The notes below the pieces were generated by a model. That model searched no databases, had not been told where the DNA came from, and worked only from the letters and a program-made list of their open reading frames with translations. This document shows positions 33,141 to 41,422 of a stretch of DNA of 64,000 nucleotides, piece by piece. The DNA is from Burkholderia sp. IMCC1007 (GTDB lineage Bacteria > Pseudomonadota > Gammaproteobacteria > Burkholderiales > Burkholderiaceae): contig NZ_JAPVQY010000001.1 of assembly GCF_027257875.1 (NCBI RefSeq), positions 1 to 64,000 of the forward strand, read 5' to 3'. A program made the translations under genes and the position numbers. The stretch's first letter is position 1; each line of letters opens with the position of its first letter.

Positions 33141-33202
33141 TGAGACGGCGGGACATTCGTCTCACCGATATGAGACGAATTCCGAGACACCCCGCGTGAG
33201 AC
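33141..33202. promoter_or_regulatory. Cluster of TGAGAC/GTCTCA boxes (probable enhancer sites)
   Basis: TGAGAC occurs at 33141, 33171 and 33197, with GTCTCA at 33159 and GAGAC at 33184. The best dyad is CGTCTCA-CCGATA-TGAGACG (33158-33177). The group lies about 160-220 bases upstream of the predicted sigma-54 start site, the usual distance for an enhancer-binding protein. Confidence 0.5.
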
Positions 33203-33266
33203 GCGTGCACGGGCATCCCGACCGATTGCCGCGATCGGCGAAACGCATCGTTGCGCAAGCTTCCCC

Positions 33267-33297
33267 TTTACTTGAAGTTAACTTCAATTTGTATCAT
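33267..33297 (+). promoter_or_regulatory. MerR/SoxR-like promoter dyad with 19-bp spacer
   Basis: The perfect palindrome TTGAAGTTAACTTCAA (33272-33287) lies between a TTTACT -35-like hexamer (33267-33272) and a TATCAT -10-like hexamer (33292-33297), 19 bases apart. A long spacer with a dyad inside is the hallmark of MerR-type promoters, and the AAGTTAACTT core equals that of SoxR boxes. No merR-type gene is visible. The 630-base gap 32911-33540 otherwise shows only short unsupported frames. Confidence 0.45.
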
Positions 33298-33540
33298 TTG
33301 CGGTGATGCGATTGGGTTCCGTGCGCGGCGGATTGGCAACGGAGCGCAGCGTGACTGGCTCGTCGGCTGCCCCCGGGTTGGTCGAGCCGCCGTCGCGAGC
33401 GTCGCGCCAGCGTTGAACGTCTGGAAGCGGATCGGCGTGATCGTCGACGCGTTCGGTTGCCCACTCGGCTCCGCGCTGCTGCACGAACTGCCATAAGGAC
33501 GCCCCGCGCCGCGCCATTCACATGAAACCACTCGCCAAGC

Positions 33541-34044
33541 ATGCCTGACACCCTGGATAGCCTGACCTGCGAAGAAGATCTGCCATGCGTTGTGTCGACA
33601 TCCCGCGCGCACGACACGATACCGCTGCCCGGAGATGATCTCGGACCTTCGGCGGCCTGCGAGGCCTTCGACCGTACGTCCGCGCCGAAACACGCCGCGG
33701 CGGCACGGTCGCCGTTGCGGCCGCAACTGTTCGTCACGGTGCTGGAGGCGGGGGACGACGCCCTGCTGGTGCGCTGGGTCGACAGCGGGCGCTGCCACTA
33801 CGGCGAGCAGCGGTGGCGCTTGCGCGTGGCGCTGATGGCCGGCCGCTGCGCGATCTCCGGACAGCCGATCGAGCCGGGCGAGCCCGTGTTCCGGCCGGTG
33901 CGGCGGCCGGTGCCGGCGAACGGCGACGAGATGATCTGTCCGGCGTCGGTGCCGGGCATGGACGGCGCGGCGCGGGCCGGCGTGCCGGAGCCGGGCCACG
34001 ACGCGACGGATCCGGCCGGCCGCTGCCGAGCGCCGCCTGCTTGA
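33541..34044 (+). CDS. DUF3331 domain-containing protein
   Basis: A 167-residue protein whose central part matches the Burkholderia-type DUF3331 domain: L-L-V-R-W-V-D-S-G-R-C-H-Y-G-E-Q-R-W around residues 76-93, then G-R-C-A-I-S-G-Q-P-I-E-P-G-E-P-V-F-R-P. The two cysteines in these blocks and the C-x-x-S-G turn suggest a small structural or metal-binding module. Both termini are low-complexity. There is no signal peptide or membrane helix, so it is probably cytoplasmic. Function unknown. A MerR-like promoter dyad lies about 250 bases upstream, too far to be sure it drives this gene. Confidence 0.65.
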   Translation: MPDTLDSLTCEEDLPCVVSTSRAHDTIPLPGDDLGPSAACEAFDRTSAPKHAAAARSPLRPQLFVTVLEAGDDALLVRWVDSGRCHYGEQRWRLRVALMAGRCAISGQPIEPGEPVFRPVRRPVPANGDEMICPASVPGMDGAARAGVPEPGHDATDPAGRCRAPPA

Positions 34045-34120
34045 CGCAATCGCCGCCGTATCGATGGACGGCCACGCGCTCGACATCGCAGGCTGAACGC
34101 CGGCCGGCCGCGGTTGCGCG

Positions 34121-35320
34121 TTACTTGAGATCCTTCCGGTACTGGATGAACCCCGCGTTGTTCGCGAGCCTGTCGTACAGCGCGCGGGCGGTCGTATTGG
34201 TTTCGTGCGTGAGCCAATACACGCGGCTCGCGCCGGCTTCGCGGGCGCGTTCGTACACGGCCTCGATCAGCGCGCCGCCCGCGCCTTGTCCGCGTGCGTC
34301 GGCCGCCGTGTACAGATCCTGCAGGTAGCAGTACGGCCCTTCGGTCCAGCACGAGCGGTGGTAGATCGCGTGCACGATCCCGACCAGCGCACCCGACGCA
34401 TCGAATGCGCCGAGCACGAACATCGGCTCGTCGGGATCCATCAGCCGCGCCCACGTGGTCGCGACCACCGCGTCGCTCAGCGCGGTCTCGTAGAACTTCT
34501 GATAACCCTGCCACAGCGGCCGCCATGCGGCTTCGTCGGCGGCGACGAGCGGGCGCACCGTGACGCGCGTCGCATCGTTCGCGCGGCCGGCCGCGTCGCG
34601 AGCCCGCGCCTGCGCGTGGCGGATCGCGATCAGCGATTCGCGCTGCGCGCCTTGCGCGTCGAAGTTCTCCGGCGCGAGCCACGCTTCGAACGCGGCCCGC
34701 ACGGCCGGCCATTCGCCGTCGATGATCGAGAACCACGCGGTGTCGCGATTGCGGCCCTTGTAGACGAGCGCCTGCCGGAACGTGCCTTCGTAACGGAAAC
34801 CGAGCCGCGCGGCCGCCTTGCGCGACGGCTCGTTGAGGTCGTCGCACTTCCATTCGTAGCGCCGGTAGCCGAGCGTGTCGAACGCGTATTTCATCAGCAG
34901 GTACTGCGCTTCGGTCGAGATCGGCGTGCGCTTGAGCAGCGGCGAGAACGTGACGGACCCAACCTCGATCACGCCGTTGGCCGGATCGATGCGCATCAGC
35001 GCGAGCGTGCCGACCGCGCGGTTCGTCGCGCGGTCGATCACCGTGTAGTGCAGCGGATCGGCGCTCGCCGCCGCGCCGCGCGCGTAGTCGCGGTAGCCCG
35101 ACTCGTCGGCGTACGGGCCGTGCGCGAGATAGGTCCAGTCGCTGCCGTCGGGCGCCTGCGCGTAGGCGGCGTACAGGTCGGCCGCGTGGCGATCGGCGTC
35201 GAGCGGCTCGAGCCGGCAGTAGCGGCCTTCGATCACGATGCGCTCGGGGCGCGGGCGGGCGGACCAGCCCGGAACGGGTTGGCCGATGGGCTGCTGGAAG
35301 GCGTTGGTGAGCGTGGACAA
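34121..35320 (-). CDS. Tandem GNAT acetyltransferase (RimJ/RimL-type plus second GNAT domain)
   Basis: A 399-residue protein with two GNAT folds in one frame. The N-terminal domain (about 20-200) is RimJ/RimL-like, with R-L-E-P-L-D-A-D-R-H, G-S-V-T-F-S-P, E-A-Q-Y-L-L-M-K-Y-A-F-D-T-L-G-Y-R-R and R-L-G-F-R-Y-E-G-T-F-R-Q-A. The C-terminal domain (about 245-399) has its own motif A: Q-D-L-Y-T, then R-G-Q-G-A-G-G-A-L-I-E and a final Y-D-R-L-A-N-N-A-G-F. Both probably bind acetyl-CoA. The likely start is TTG at 35320; ATG at 35362 is possible. It is divergent from a MocR regulator with shared repeat sites, so it is a probable target. Substrates unknown. Confidence 0.85.
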   Translation of the reverse strand: MSTLTNAFQQPIGQPVPGWSARPRPERIVIEGRYCRLEPLDADRHAADLYAAYAQAPDGSDWTYLAHGPYADESGYRDYARGAAASADPLHYTVIDRATNRAVGTLALMRIDPANGVIEVGSVTFSPLLKRTPISTEAQYLLMKYAFDTLGYRRYEWKCDDLNEPSRKAAARLGFRYEGTFRQALVYKGRNRDTAWFSIIDGEWPAVRAAFEAWLAPENFDAQGAQRESLIAIRHAQARARDAAGRANDATRVTVRPLVAADEAAWRPLWQGYQKFYETALSDAVVATTWARLMDPDEPMFVLGAFDASGALVGIVHAIYHRSCWTEGPYCYLQDLYTAADARGQGAGGALIEAVYERAREAGASRVYWLTHETNTTARALYDRLANNAGFIQYRKDLK

Positions 35321-35421
35321 GGTCGATCTCGCTTCGGTTGGCGGCCGGCGACATGCCGGCATGCAGACGATCGTAGTCGCGGCGAGGTACCATGAGAAGC
35401 GCCAGACTACGCTGAATTTAT

Positions 35422-35453
35422 GGTGCCACGAGGATGGCACGAAGGTGCCACGA
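35422..35453. promoter_or_regulatory. Candidate MocR binding repeats
   Basis: GGTGCCACGA occurs at 35422-35431 and again at 35444-35453, 22 bases apart (two helical turns), with an inverted TGGCAC at 35435-35440 between them. The array lies in the 183-base region between the double-GNAT gene and the MocR gene. Direct repeats at helical phasing are usual for MocR regulators. Confidence 0.6.
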
Positions 35454-35503
35454 CGGCGCCGCCCCGATGGTGCGATCCCCGACACTTCCACGCCGCGATC
35501 CCG

Positions 35504-36976
35504 ATGACGACTGCCCTTCCTTCCGGCGACGCGCCGCTGTTGCCGCTCGACGCGCCGCTCGCGCGCACGGCCGGCGCGCCTTCGCTGCAGCGTCAGTTGC
35601 TGCGCCGCGTGCGCGACGCGATTCTCGGCGGCGCGATGCCGGCCGGCACGCGGCTGCCCGGCACGCGCGCGTTGGCCGAGACGCTCGGCGTGTCGCGCAA
35701 CACGACGGCGGCCGTCTACGAGCAGCTCGTCGCCGAAGGCTTCCTGCAATCGGACCGTCGCGGCACGCGGGTGGTCGGGCTGTCGCGGCCGGCCGCGCCG
35801 CGTCGCCGGGCCGCGCCGCCGGCCGTCGCGGAGCGGCTCGGGCGGATCCGTCCGAGCCTGATCGGCAGCGGCGAGTCGGAGGGGTTCCGGCCGGGCGTGC
35901 CCGCGCTGTCGCATTTCCCGGTGGACGCGTGGCGGCACGCGATCGACCGCGCGCTGCGTCGCGAGGGCCGCGACCTGCTCGCGTACGGCGATCCGCTCGG
36001 CGAGCGCGCGCTGCGCGAATCGATCGCGCGCCATTTGGCCGTGACGCGCGGCGTGCGCTGCGATCCCGAGCAGATCGTGATGACGGAAGGCGCGCAGGGC
36101 GCGATCGCGCTGTGCGCGCAGTTGCTGACGAACCCCGGCGACACCGTCTGGGTCGAGGAGCCCGGCTATCGCGGCGCGCGCAGCGCGATGCAGGCGGCCG
36201 ACCTCGACGTCGTGCCGATGCCGGTCGACGCGGAGGGGCTGCGCGCGGAAGACGCGGACTGGCGCGAACGGACGCCGCGGCTCGTCTATACGACGCCGTC
36301 GAACCAGTTCCCGACCGGCGCGGTGCTGTCGATCTCGCGCCGGCTTGCGCTGATCGACGCCGCGCGCCGGCATCGCGCATGGATCATCGAGGACGATTAC
36401 GACAGCGAGTTCCGCCACACCGGCGAGCCGATCGGCGCGCTGCACGGGCTCGCCGCCGATTCGCCGGTCGTCTATCTCGGCTCGTTCAGCAAGACGATGT
36501 TCCCGGCGCTGCGAATCGGTTTCCTGGTGCTGCCCGACGCATTGCTGGCCGCGGTGCGGCCGGCGCTGCCGGAGATGCTGCGCGGCGGCACGCGGCACGT
36601 GCAGCTCGCGCTCGCCGATTTCATCGAGACGGGGGAATACGGGCGGCATCTCGGGCGGATGCGCCGGCTGTATCGCGACCGGCGGCGCTCGCTGCTCGCG
36701 GCGCTCGACGAAGCATTCAGCGTGCCGCATCAGGTCGAGGGCGGGCCGTGCGGTCTCCATCTGGCGCTGCGGCTGCCGGCGCGCTATCGTGACCGTGCGA
36801 TCGTCGAGGCGGCGCGTACGCACGGCATCGGGCCGTTCCCGCTGTCGGGGTTTTCGATCCATCCGACATCGGCGGCCAACGGGCTCGTGCTCGGGTTCGG
36901 CAATACGTCGGCCGATGCGTTCGCGCCGATGCTGCGGACGTTGTCGGCGATCGCGCATCGGGTCGCCGGAGATTGA
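35504..36976 (+). CDS. MocR-type regulator (GntR HTH fused to aminotransferase fold)
   Basis: A 490-residue PLP-dependent regulator. Residues about 25-95 form the GntR winged helix (L-P-G-T-R-A-L-A-E-T-L-G-V-S-R-N-T-T-A-A-V-Y-E). Residues about 125-490 form an aspartate-aminotransferase-like domain with Asp297 and Tyr299 (E-D-D-Y-D), and the PLP lysine Lys330 in G-S-F-S-K. Such proteins sense PLP or an amino compound through the cofactor, as PdxR and GabR do. The start at 35504 gives the usual N-terminus; the preceding in-frame codons cover the repeat operator. No PLP synthesis gene is adjacent, so the double-GNAT gene is the best target candidate. Confidence 0.9.
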   Translation: MTTALPSGDAPLLPLDAPLARTAGAPSLQRQLLRRVRDAILGGAMPAGTRLPGTRALAETLGVSRNTTAAVYEQLVAEGFLQSDRRGTRVVGLSRPAAPRRRAAPPAVAERLGRIRPSLIGSGESEGFRPGVPALSHFPVDAWRHAIDRALRREGRDLLAYGDPLGERALRESIARHLAVTRGVRCDPEQIVMTEGAQGAIALCAQLLTNPGDTVWVEEPGYRGARSAMQAADLDVVPMPVDAEGLRAEDADWRERTPRLVYTTPSNQFPTGAVLSISRRLALIDAARRHRAWIIEDDYDSEFRHTGEPIGALHGLAADSPVVYLGSFSKTMFPALRIGFLVLPDALLAAVRPALPEMLRGGTRHVQLALADFIETGEYGRHLGRMRRLYRDRRRSLLAALDEAFSVPHQVEGGPCGLHLALRLPARYRDRAIVEAARTHGIGPFPLSGFSIHPTSAANGLVLGFGNTSADAFAPMLRTLSAIAHRVAGD

Positions 36977-37009
36977 GCTGGCGCGGCGCGCGTCGATTCC
37001 GGCGACGCG

Positions 37010-37906
37010 CTATTTCCTCAGCATCTCGAGCACTTCGTCGACCATCGGGTGATGTCGGTTCGTGTTCCATACCGCGGCCGCCGTCACGACCGTCACCTTT
37101 TCCTTCAACGGCCGGACGACGACGTTCTCCGGCGCAAGCTTGCGCACCGACGCCGGCACGAGCGCGACGCCCTGGCCGCAGCCGACGTAAGCAACCTGCG
37201 ACGTCACCGAACGCACTTCGTGAATCACGCGCGGCGTCAGTCCGTGCGTGCGGCAGACGGACGTCAGCATGTCGAAGTAGACGGGGCTCACTTGCCGCGA
37301 CGACATGATCAGCGGCTCATCCATCAGTGCGCGCAGCCGCACCGTCGACATGGCCGCCAGCGGATGTTCCCTCGGCAGCGCGACGGCCAGCCGATCCTCG
37401 GCCAGCGGCATCGTCGCGATGCCGTTCGCGACCTCGCCGTCAACGCGCGCGAACGCCAGATCGAGCTCACCGGCTTCCAATGCCGGAATCGCGTCGACGC
37501 TGTCGATCTCGTTGACGAACACGGTCAGGTTCGGATGCGCGCGCTTGAGTGAGTCCAGTAGCGGCGGAACGGTGTCGAGCATCGCGGACGTGATCGCGCC
37601 GACGTGCAGCACGCCGGACTGTCCGGCCGCGACTTCGCGCACGACGCGTTGCAGCCGTTCGGCCTGAGCGGCAAATTGCCGGACGGCCGGCAGGATCGCG
37701 GCGCCCGCCGGGCTCAGTTGCGTTCCCTGGCGCGAGCGGTAGAACAACTGGATCTTCAGCGATTGCTCGAGCACCTTGATCTGCTCGGTCAGCGGCGGCT
37801 GCGACATGTTCAGCCGCTTCGCCGCCCGCCCGAAATGCTGCTCCTCGGCGACGGCGAGAAACATCCACAGCTGCCGAATCAGCCGGTAGTCGATCGTATT
37901 GTTCAT
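37010..37906 (-). CDS. LysR-family regulator of the RraA-paralogue operon
   Basis: A 298-residue LysR protein: opening I-R-Q-L-W-M-F-L-A-V-A-E-E-Q-H-F-G-R-A-A, recognition helix M-S-Q-P-P-L-T-E-Q-I-K-V-L-E near residues 32-45, then an effector domain with G-C-G-Q-G-V-A-L-V-P. The start at 37906 yields the standard N-terminus; the longer frame extends into the intergenic region. It diverges from the operon of three RraA-like genes plus aminotransferase and hydrolase, and a GTATC-N5-GATAC dyad sits between them. It is therefore the likely activator of that pathway. Confidence 0.9.
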   Translation of the reverse strand: MNNTIDYRLIRQLWMFLAVAEEQHFGRAAKRLNMSQPPLTEQIKVLEQSLKIQLFYRSRQGTQLSPAGAAILPAVRQFAAQAERLQRVVREVAAGQSGVLHVGAITSAMLDTVPPLLDSLKRAHPNLTVFVNEIDSVDAIPALEAGELDLAFARVDGEVANGIATMPLAEDRLAVALPREHPLAAMSTVRLRALMDEPLIMSSRQVSPVYFDMLTSVCRTHGLTPRVIHEVRSVTSQVAYVGCGQGVALVPASVRKLAPENVVVRPLKEKVTVVTAAAVWNTNRHHPMVDEVLEMLRK

Positions 37907-38018
37907 GGCGGGGCACCCGGGATGAGATTGCGCGCACGCGGCGGCGGCGCACGGGCTACGGCGCGCCATTATGGGGCCGGCCATGCCACGAGGCCACGCT
38001 TTCCGTGATCCTGAAAGC

Positions 38019-38033
38019 GTATCACGCAGATAC
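38019..38033. promoter_or_regulatory. Candidate LysR operator (GTATC-N5-GATAC)
   Basis: GTATC-ACGCA-GATAC is a perfect five-base dyad satisfying T-N11-A spacing, followed by ACGAAATACGAAATT direct repeats. It lies 70 bases upstream of the first RraA-like gene in the 196-base divergent region. Confidence 0.5.
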
Positions 38034-38102
38034 GAAATACGAAATTTACATACCACGCTGCCGAGGCGACGATTGCGGCACTTGTCAACCGGGATCAGCG
38101 TG

Positions 38103-38762
38103 ATGAACCAGCCTTCCATTCTCGAGCGCCTTGCATCGCTCGACACGAACACCGTATCCGACGCACTCGACTTTCTCGGCCTGCCCGGGGCGACGGTCGG
38201 CCTGCGTCCACTGTGGAACTGCCCGAAGGTCGTCGGGCGTGCCAGCACCATTCAGCTCGGTCCGAAGACCGATGCCAAGCCGACCGTGCACCTCATCTCG
38301 CCGGTGGTCGATGCCGTCACGACGGACGATCGCGTGCTGGTGATTGCCGGCGGCGCCGATGGCATTTCGTGCTGGGGCGACATCCTGGCCAATGCGGCGA
38401 GCGCGAAGCGGATCCGCGGCTCGGTGATCGACGGCTTGAGCCGCGACATCGAGGGCAGCGAAGCGCTCGGCTATCCGGTGTACGGGCGCGGCGTCACGAT
38501 GATCAGCGCGCGCAACCGCGTGGTGCAGATCGCTTCCGGCACGCGGGTGCAGATGGGAGGCGTGACGGTGAATCAGGATGACTACGTGATTGCCGACCGC
38601 TGCGGCACGGTCTTCGTGCCGGCCGATCGCATCGACGACGTGCTCGATCTCGGCGAGCGTATCGCGACGCGGCAGGCCGGCATGGTCGCCGCCGTGCGCG
38701 CCGGCCGCTCGGTCGCGGACGTGATGCACGACACGGAATTCGAAGCCATTGCGGTGCGCTGA
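38103..38762 (+). CDS. RraA-like / HMG-CHA aldolase family protein, copy 1
   Basis: A 219-residue protein of the RraA/dimethylmenaquinone methyltransferase-like fold, whose metal-dependent members cleave 4-hydroxy-4-methyl-2-oxoglutarate or 4-carboxy-4-hydroxy-2-oxoadipate to pyruvate plus a second acid. The aldolase motif is intact: W-G-D-I-L-A-N-A-A, then G-S-V-I-D-G-L-S-R-D near residues 100-120, with the Arg-Asp pair that true RNase E inhibitor RraA lacks. First of three tandem paralogues, so probably an enzyme rather than a ribonuclease regulator. The ATG at 38103 is used; the in-frame extension to 37971 covers the operator. Confidence 0.85.
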   Translation: MNQPSILERLASLDTNTVSDALDFLGLPGATVGLRPLWNCPKVVGRASTIQLGPKTDAKPTVHLISPVVDAVTTDDRVLVIAGGADGISCWGDILANAASAKRIRGSVIDGLSRDIEGSEALGYPVYGRGVTMISARNRVVQIASGTRVQMGGVTVNQDDYVIADRCGTVFVPADRIDDVLDLGERIATRQAGMVAAVRAGRSVADVMHDTEFEAIAVR

Positions 38763-38791
38763 ACGCCGATCCTGATCCCGGAGTATTTGAT

Positions 38792-39472
38792 ATGACGAAT
38801 TCACGCAAGGCCACGGCCGACGACCAGGAACCGATCGCGCTGTTCGAAGGGCTCGATACGCCCGGCGTGTCGGACGCGATGGACAAGCTCGGGCTGCACG
38901 GACAGGCGCTCGGCATCATGCCGCTGGCCGATTACACGAAGGTCGTCGTCGGCCCCGCATTCACGGTCAAGTACGTGCCGGCCAGCGTGCCGCCCGGCAC
39001 CGTCGGCGACTTCATCGACGACGTCGCGCCAGGCGATGTCGTCGTGATCGACAACGACGGCCGCACCGACTGCACGGTGTGGGGCGACATCATGACCCAG
39101 TACGCGGGGCTGCGCGGCATCGCGGGCACGGTGATCGACGGCGTGTGCCGCGACGTGAACAAGGCGCTCGGCGACCACTATCCGCTGTTCACCGCAGGCC
39201 GCTTCATGCGGACCGGCAAGGACCGCGTGCAGGTCGAAGCGGTGAACGCGACGGTCGCGATCGGCACCGTGCGCGTGACGGCGCGCGACATCGTCGTCGC
39301 GGATGCGAATGGCGTCGTGATCGTGCCGCGCGGCCGTGCGCGGGAAGTGGCGCAGGTCGCACGCCAGATCGAAGAAGTCGAATCGCGCATTCGCGAACAG
39401 ATCGCGCAGGGCAAGACCCTGGGCGATGCGCGTGCGGCGCTCGGCTATCACACTCTGCAAAGCAAGGCCTGA
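38792..39472 (+). CDS. RraA-like / HMG-CHA aldolase family protein, copy 2
   Basis: A 226-residue paralogue starting 29 bases after copy 1. It keeps the G-D (T-V-W-G-D-I-M) and R-D (V-I-D-G-V-C-R-D) metal and catalytic positions, so it should be an active aldolase or related lyase. It differs from copy 1 in the N-terminal D-T-P-G-V-S-D-A-M-D-K-L-G segment and a longer C-terminal helix. The low similarity between the copies indicates old divergence rather than recent duplication. Such oligomers are normally homotrimers or hexamers of trimers; mixed oligomers with the neighbours are possible but speculative. Confidence 0.85.
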   Translation: MTNSRKATADDQEPIALFEGLDTPGVSDAMDKLGLHGQALGIMPLADYTKVVVGPAFTVKYVPASVPPGTVGDFIDDVAPGDVVVIDNDGRTDCTVWGDIMTQYAGLRGIAGTVIDGVCRDVNKALGDHYPLFTAGRFMRTGKDRVQVEAVNATVAIGTVRVTARDIVVADANGVVIVPRGRAREVAQVARQIEEVESRIREQIAQGKTLGDARAALGYHTLQSKA

Positions 39473-39475
39473 ACG

Positions 39476-40120
39476 ATGAACGCGACTCATACATACGACG
39501 CGGCGCTACTGGAGCGGGCGCGCACGCTTGGAACCTCCACGCTGTTCGAGGCCTCGGGCCTGGCGACCAGCGCCGTCGATCCGATCATCCGCACGGTGTG
39601 GCCGGGCGCGTCGGTCGCTGGCCCCGCGTATCCGCTCGAGTGCTCGCCCGGCGACAACCTCGCGATTCATATCGCGATGGAGCAGGTGCCGCGCGGCAGT
39701 GTGCTCGTCATTTCGACCGGCGGCTTCGTTGCCGGGTACTGGGGCGAAGTCTTGACGGTGGCCGCGGAAGCGGCAGGCGTGGCCGGCCTGATCATCGACG
39801 GCGGCGTGCGCGATATCGCGGCGCTGGTGGCCCGCCGTTTCCCCGTGTTCACGCGTGGCGTGTCGATGCGCGGCACGATCAAGGCGAGCGCGCCGTCGGT
39901 GGGGCAACCGATCAGCTTCGCGGGAACGCCGGTGGCGGCCGGCGATCTGGTCGTGGCCGACGACGACGGCGTGCTCGTGATTCCGGCCGCACACGTCGAC
40001 GCGACGCTGACTGAGGGGCAGGCGCGCGCCGACAAGGAAGCGAAGATGATGGACGCGTTACGCGAAGGGCGCAGCACGCTCGAGCTGATGGGGCTGACGC
40101 GCGGGAGGAACGGGCAATGA
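39476..40120 (+). CDS. RraA-like / HMG-CHA aldolase family protein, copy 3
   Basis: A 214-residue paralogue starting three bases after copy 2 and overlapping the aminotransferase start by four bases. The second motif I-I-D-G-G-V-R-D is intact, but the first reads Y-W-G-E, with Glu in place of the metal-binding Asp of copies 1 and 2. The A-M-E-Q-V-P-R-G-S-V-L-V segment and P-V-F-T-R-G-V-S-M block confirm the family. It may accept a different substrate or bind the metal differently. Tight coupling to its neighbours suggests that all three are made together. Confidence 0.85.
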   Translation: MNATHTYDAALLERARTLGTSTLFEASGLATSAVDPIIRTVWPGASVAGPAYPLECSPGDNLAIHIAMEQVPRGSVLVISTGGFVAGYWGEVLTVAAEAAGVAGLIIDGGVRDIAALVARRFPVFTRGVSMRGTIKASAPSVGQPISFAGTPVAAGDLVVADDDGVLVIPAAHVDATLTEGQARADKEAKMMDALREGRSTLELMGLTRGRNGQ

Positions 40121-41334
40121 GCGCGCCGATCGACACGCTGAACCGCTTTCTCGCCGCCGCTCGCCCGTCGGCGACCTACAAGGTGATGGATCGCGTGGCC
40201 GCCCGGCGCGCGAGCGGCGCCGCGGTGATTTCGCTGAGCGCCGGCGAGCCGGATTTCGACACGCCCGAGCACGTGCGTGAAGCCGGGATCGCCGCCATCC
40301 GCGCGGGCCACACGCGCTACACGCAGGTGGCCGGGCTGCGCGCGCTGCGCGAGGCGATTGCCGACAAGTTCCGCCGCGAGAACGGGCTGCAGGTGGACTG
40401 GCGCGACACGCTCGTATGCAGCGGCGGCAAGCAGGTGATCTTCAACGCGCTCGCGGCGACGTTGAACGAGGGCGACGAAGTGATCGTCCCGGCGCCGTAC
40501 TGGGTCAGCTATCCGGAGATCGTGCAGGTGTGCGGCGGCCGGTCCGTCACCGTCGCATGCGGCGCGGAATGCGGCTTCAAGCTCACGCCGGATGCGTTGC
40601 ATGCGGCGATCACCCCGCGCACGCGGTGGCTGATTCTCAACTCGCCGTCCAATCCGACCGGCGCCGTGTACAGCCGTGCGGAACTGCAGGCGCTCGCCGA
40701 CGTGCTGCTCGCGCATCCGCATGTGCTGGTGCTGTCCGACGACATCTACGAGCACCTGATTTTCGACGGCATGGCGTTCTTCACGATCGCGCAGGTCGAA
40801 CCGCGATTGCGCGAACGCGTGCTGACGATGAACGGCGTGTCGAAGGCGTATGCGATGACGGGCTGGCGTATCGGTTTCGGCACCGGGCCGCGATGGCTGA
40901 TCGATGCGATGGAAAAGTTGCAGGGACAACAAACGTCCGGTGCGTCGACGATCTCGCAGTACGCCGCGCTGGCAGCGTTGACGGGGCCGCAGGATTTCAT
41001 CGCGCATTCGCGCGTCGCGTTCGAGCGTCGCCGCGATCTGGTCGTCGAGCAACTCAATCGGGCGCCGGGCCTGCGATGCGACATCCCGCAGGGCGCGTTC
41101 TATGCGTTCGCGTCGTGCGAGGCGTTGATCGGCAAGACGACGCGGGCGGGTACGCGTCTCGACAGCGACGAGGACGTGGTGAACGCGTTGCTCGACGAAG
41201 CAGGCGTGGCGACCGTGCATGGCAGCGCCTTCGGGTTGGACCCGTATATCAGGATTGCCTACGCGCTGGACGACAAGTCGTTGCTGCGCGCGTGCGCCGC
41301 GGTCCAGGATTTCTGCCGGACGCTGGCGGGCTGA
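40117..41334 (+). CDS. Class I/II PLP aminotransferase (aspartate aminotransferase-like)
   Basis: A 405-residue fold-type I aminotransferase. It has S-A-G-E-P-D-F-D-T-P near residue 41, the N-S-P-S-N-P-T-G cofactor motif at about 175-182, Asp208/209 with Tyr211 (L-S-D-D-I-Y), PLP lysine Lys243 in N-G-V-S-K-A-Y-A-M-T-G-W-R, and a late R-I-A-Y-A carboxylate-binding Arg. Its start overlaps the third RraA-like gene. A simple reading is that it converts an amino acid such as a substituted glutamate into the 2-oxo acid that the RraA-like aldolases cleave. That link is inference from gene order. Confidence 0.88.
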   Translation: MSAPIDTLNRFLAAARPSATYKVMDRVAARRASGAAVISLSAGEPDFDTPEHVREAGIAAIRAGHTRYTQVAGLRALREAIADKFRRENGLQVDWRDTLVCSGGKQVIFNALAATLNEGDEVIVPAPYWVSYPEIVQVCGGRSVTVACGAECGFKLTPDALHAAITPRTRWLILNSPSNPTGAVYSRAELQALADVLLAHPHVLVLSDDIYEHLIFDGMAFFTIAQVEPRLRERVLTMNGVSKAYAMTGWRIGFGTGPRWLIDAMEKLQGQQTSGASTISQYAALAALTGPQDFIAHSRVAFERRRDLVVEQLNRAPGLRCDIPQGAFYAFASCEALIGKTTRAGTRLDSDEDVVNALLDEAGVATVHGSAFGLDPYIRIAYALDDKSLLRACAAVQDFCRTLAG

Positions 41335-41422
41335 GCGCCGTTGTCCGGTATCTGCGTCCGGCCGCGGTCGCGCGTGTCGTGCCGAGGCCGGCATACGTCA
41401 TCTTTACTCGGGATTCGATCAG

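Noticed and set aside
38103-40120. Reading the three RraA-like proteins as RNase E inhibitors
   Set aside because: They keep the Arg-Asp catalytic pair of aldolases, which RraA lacks, and they sit in a catabolic-type operon.
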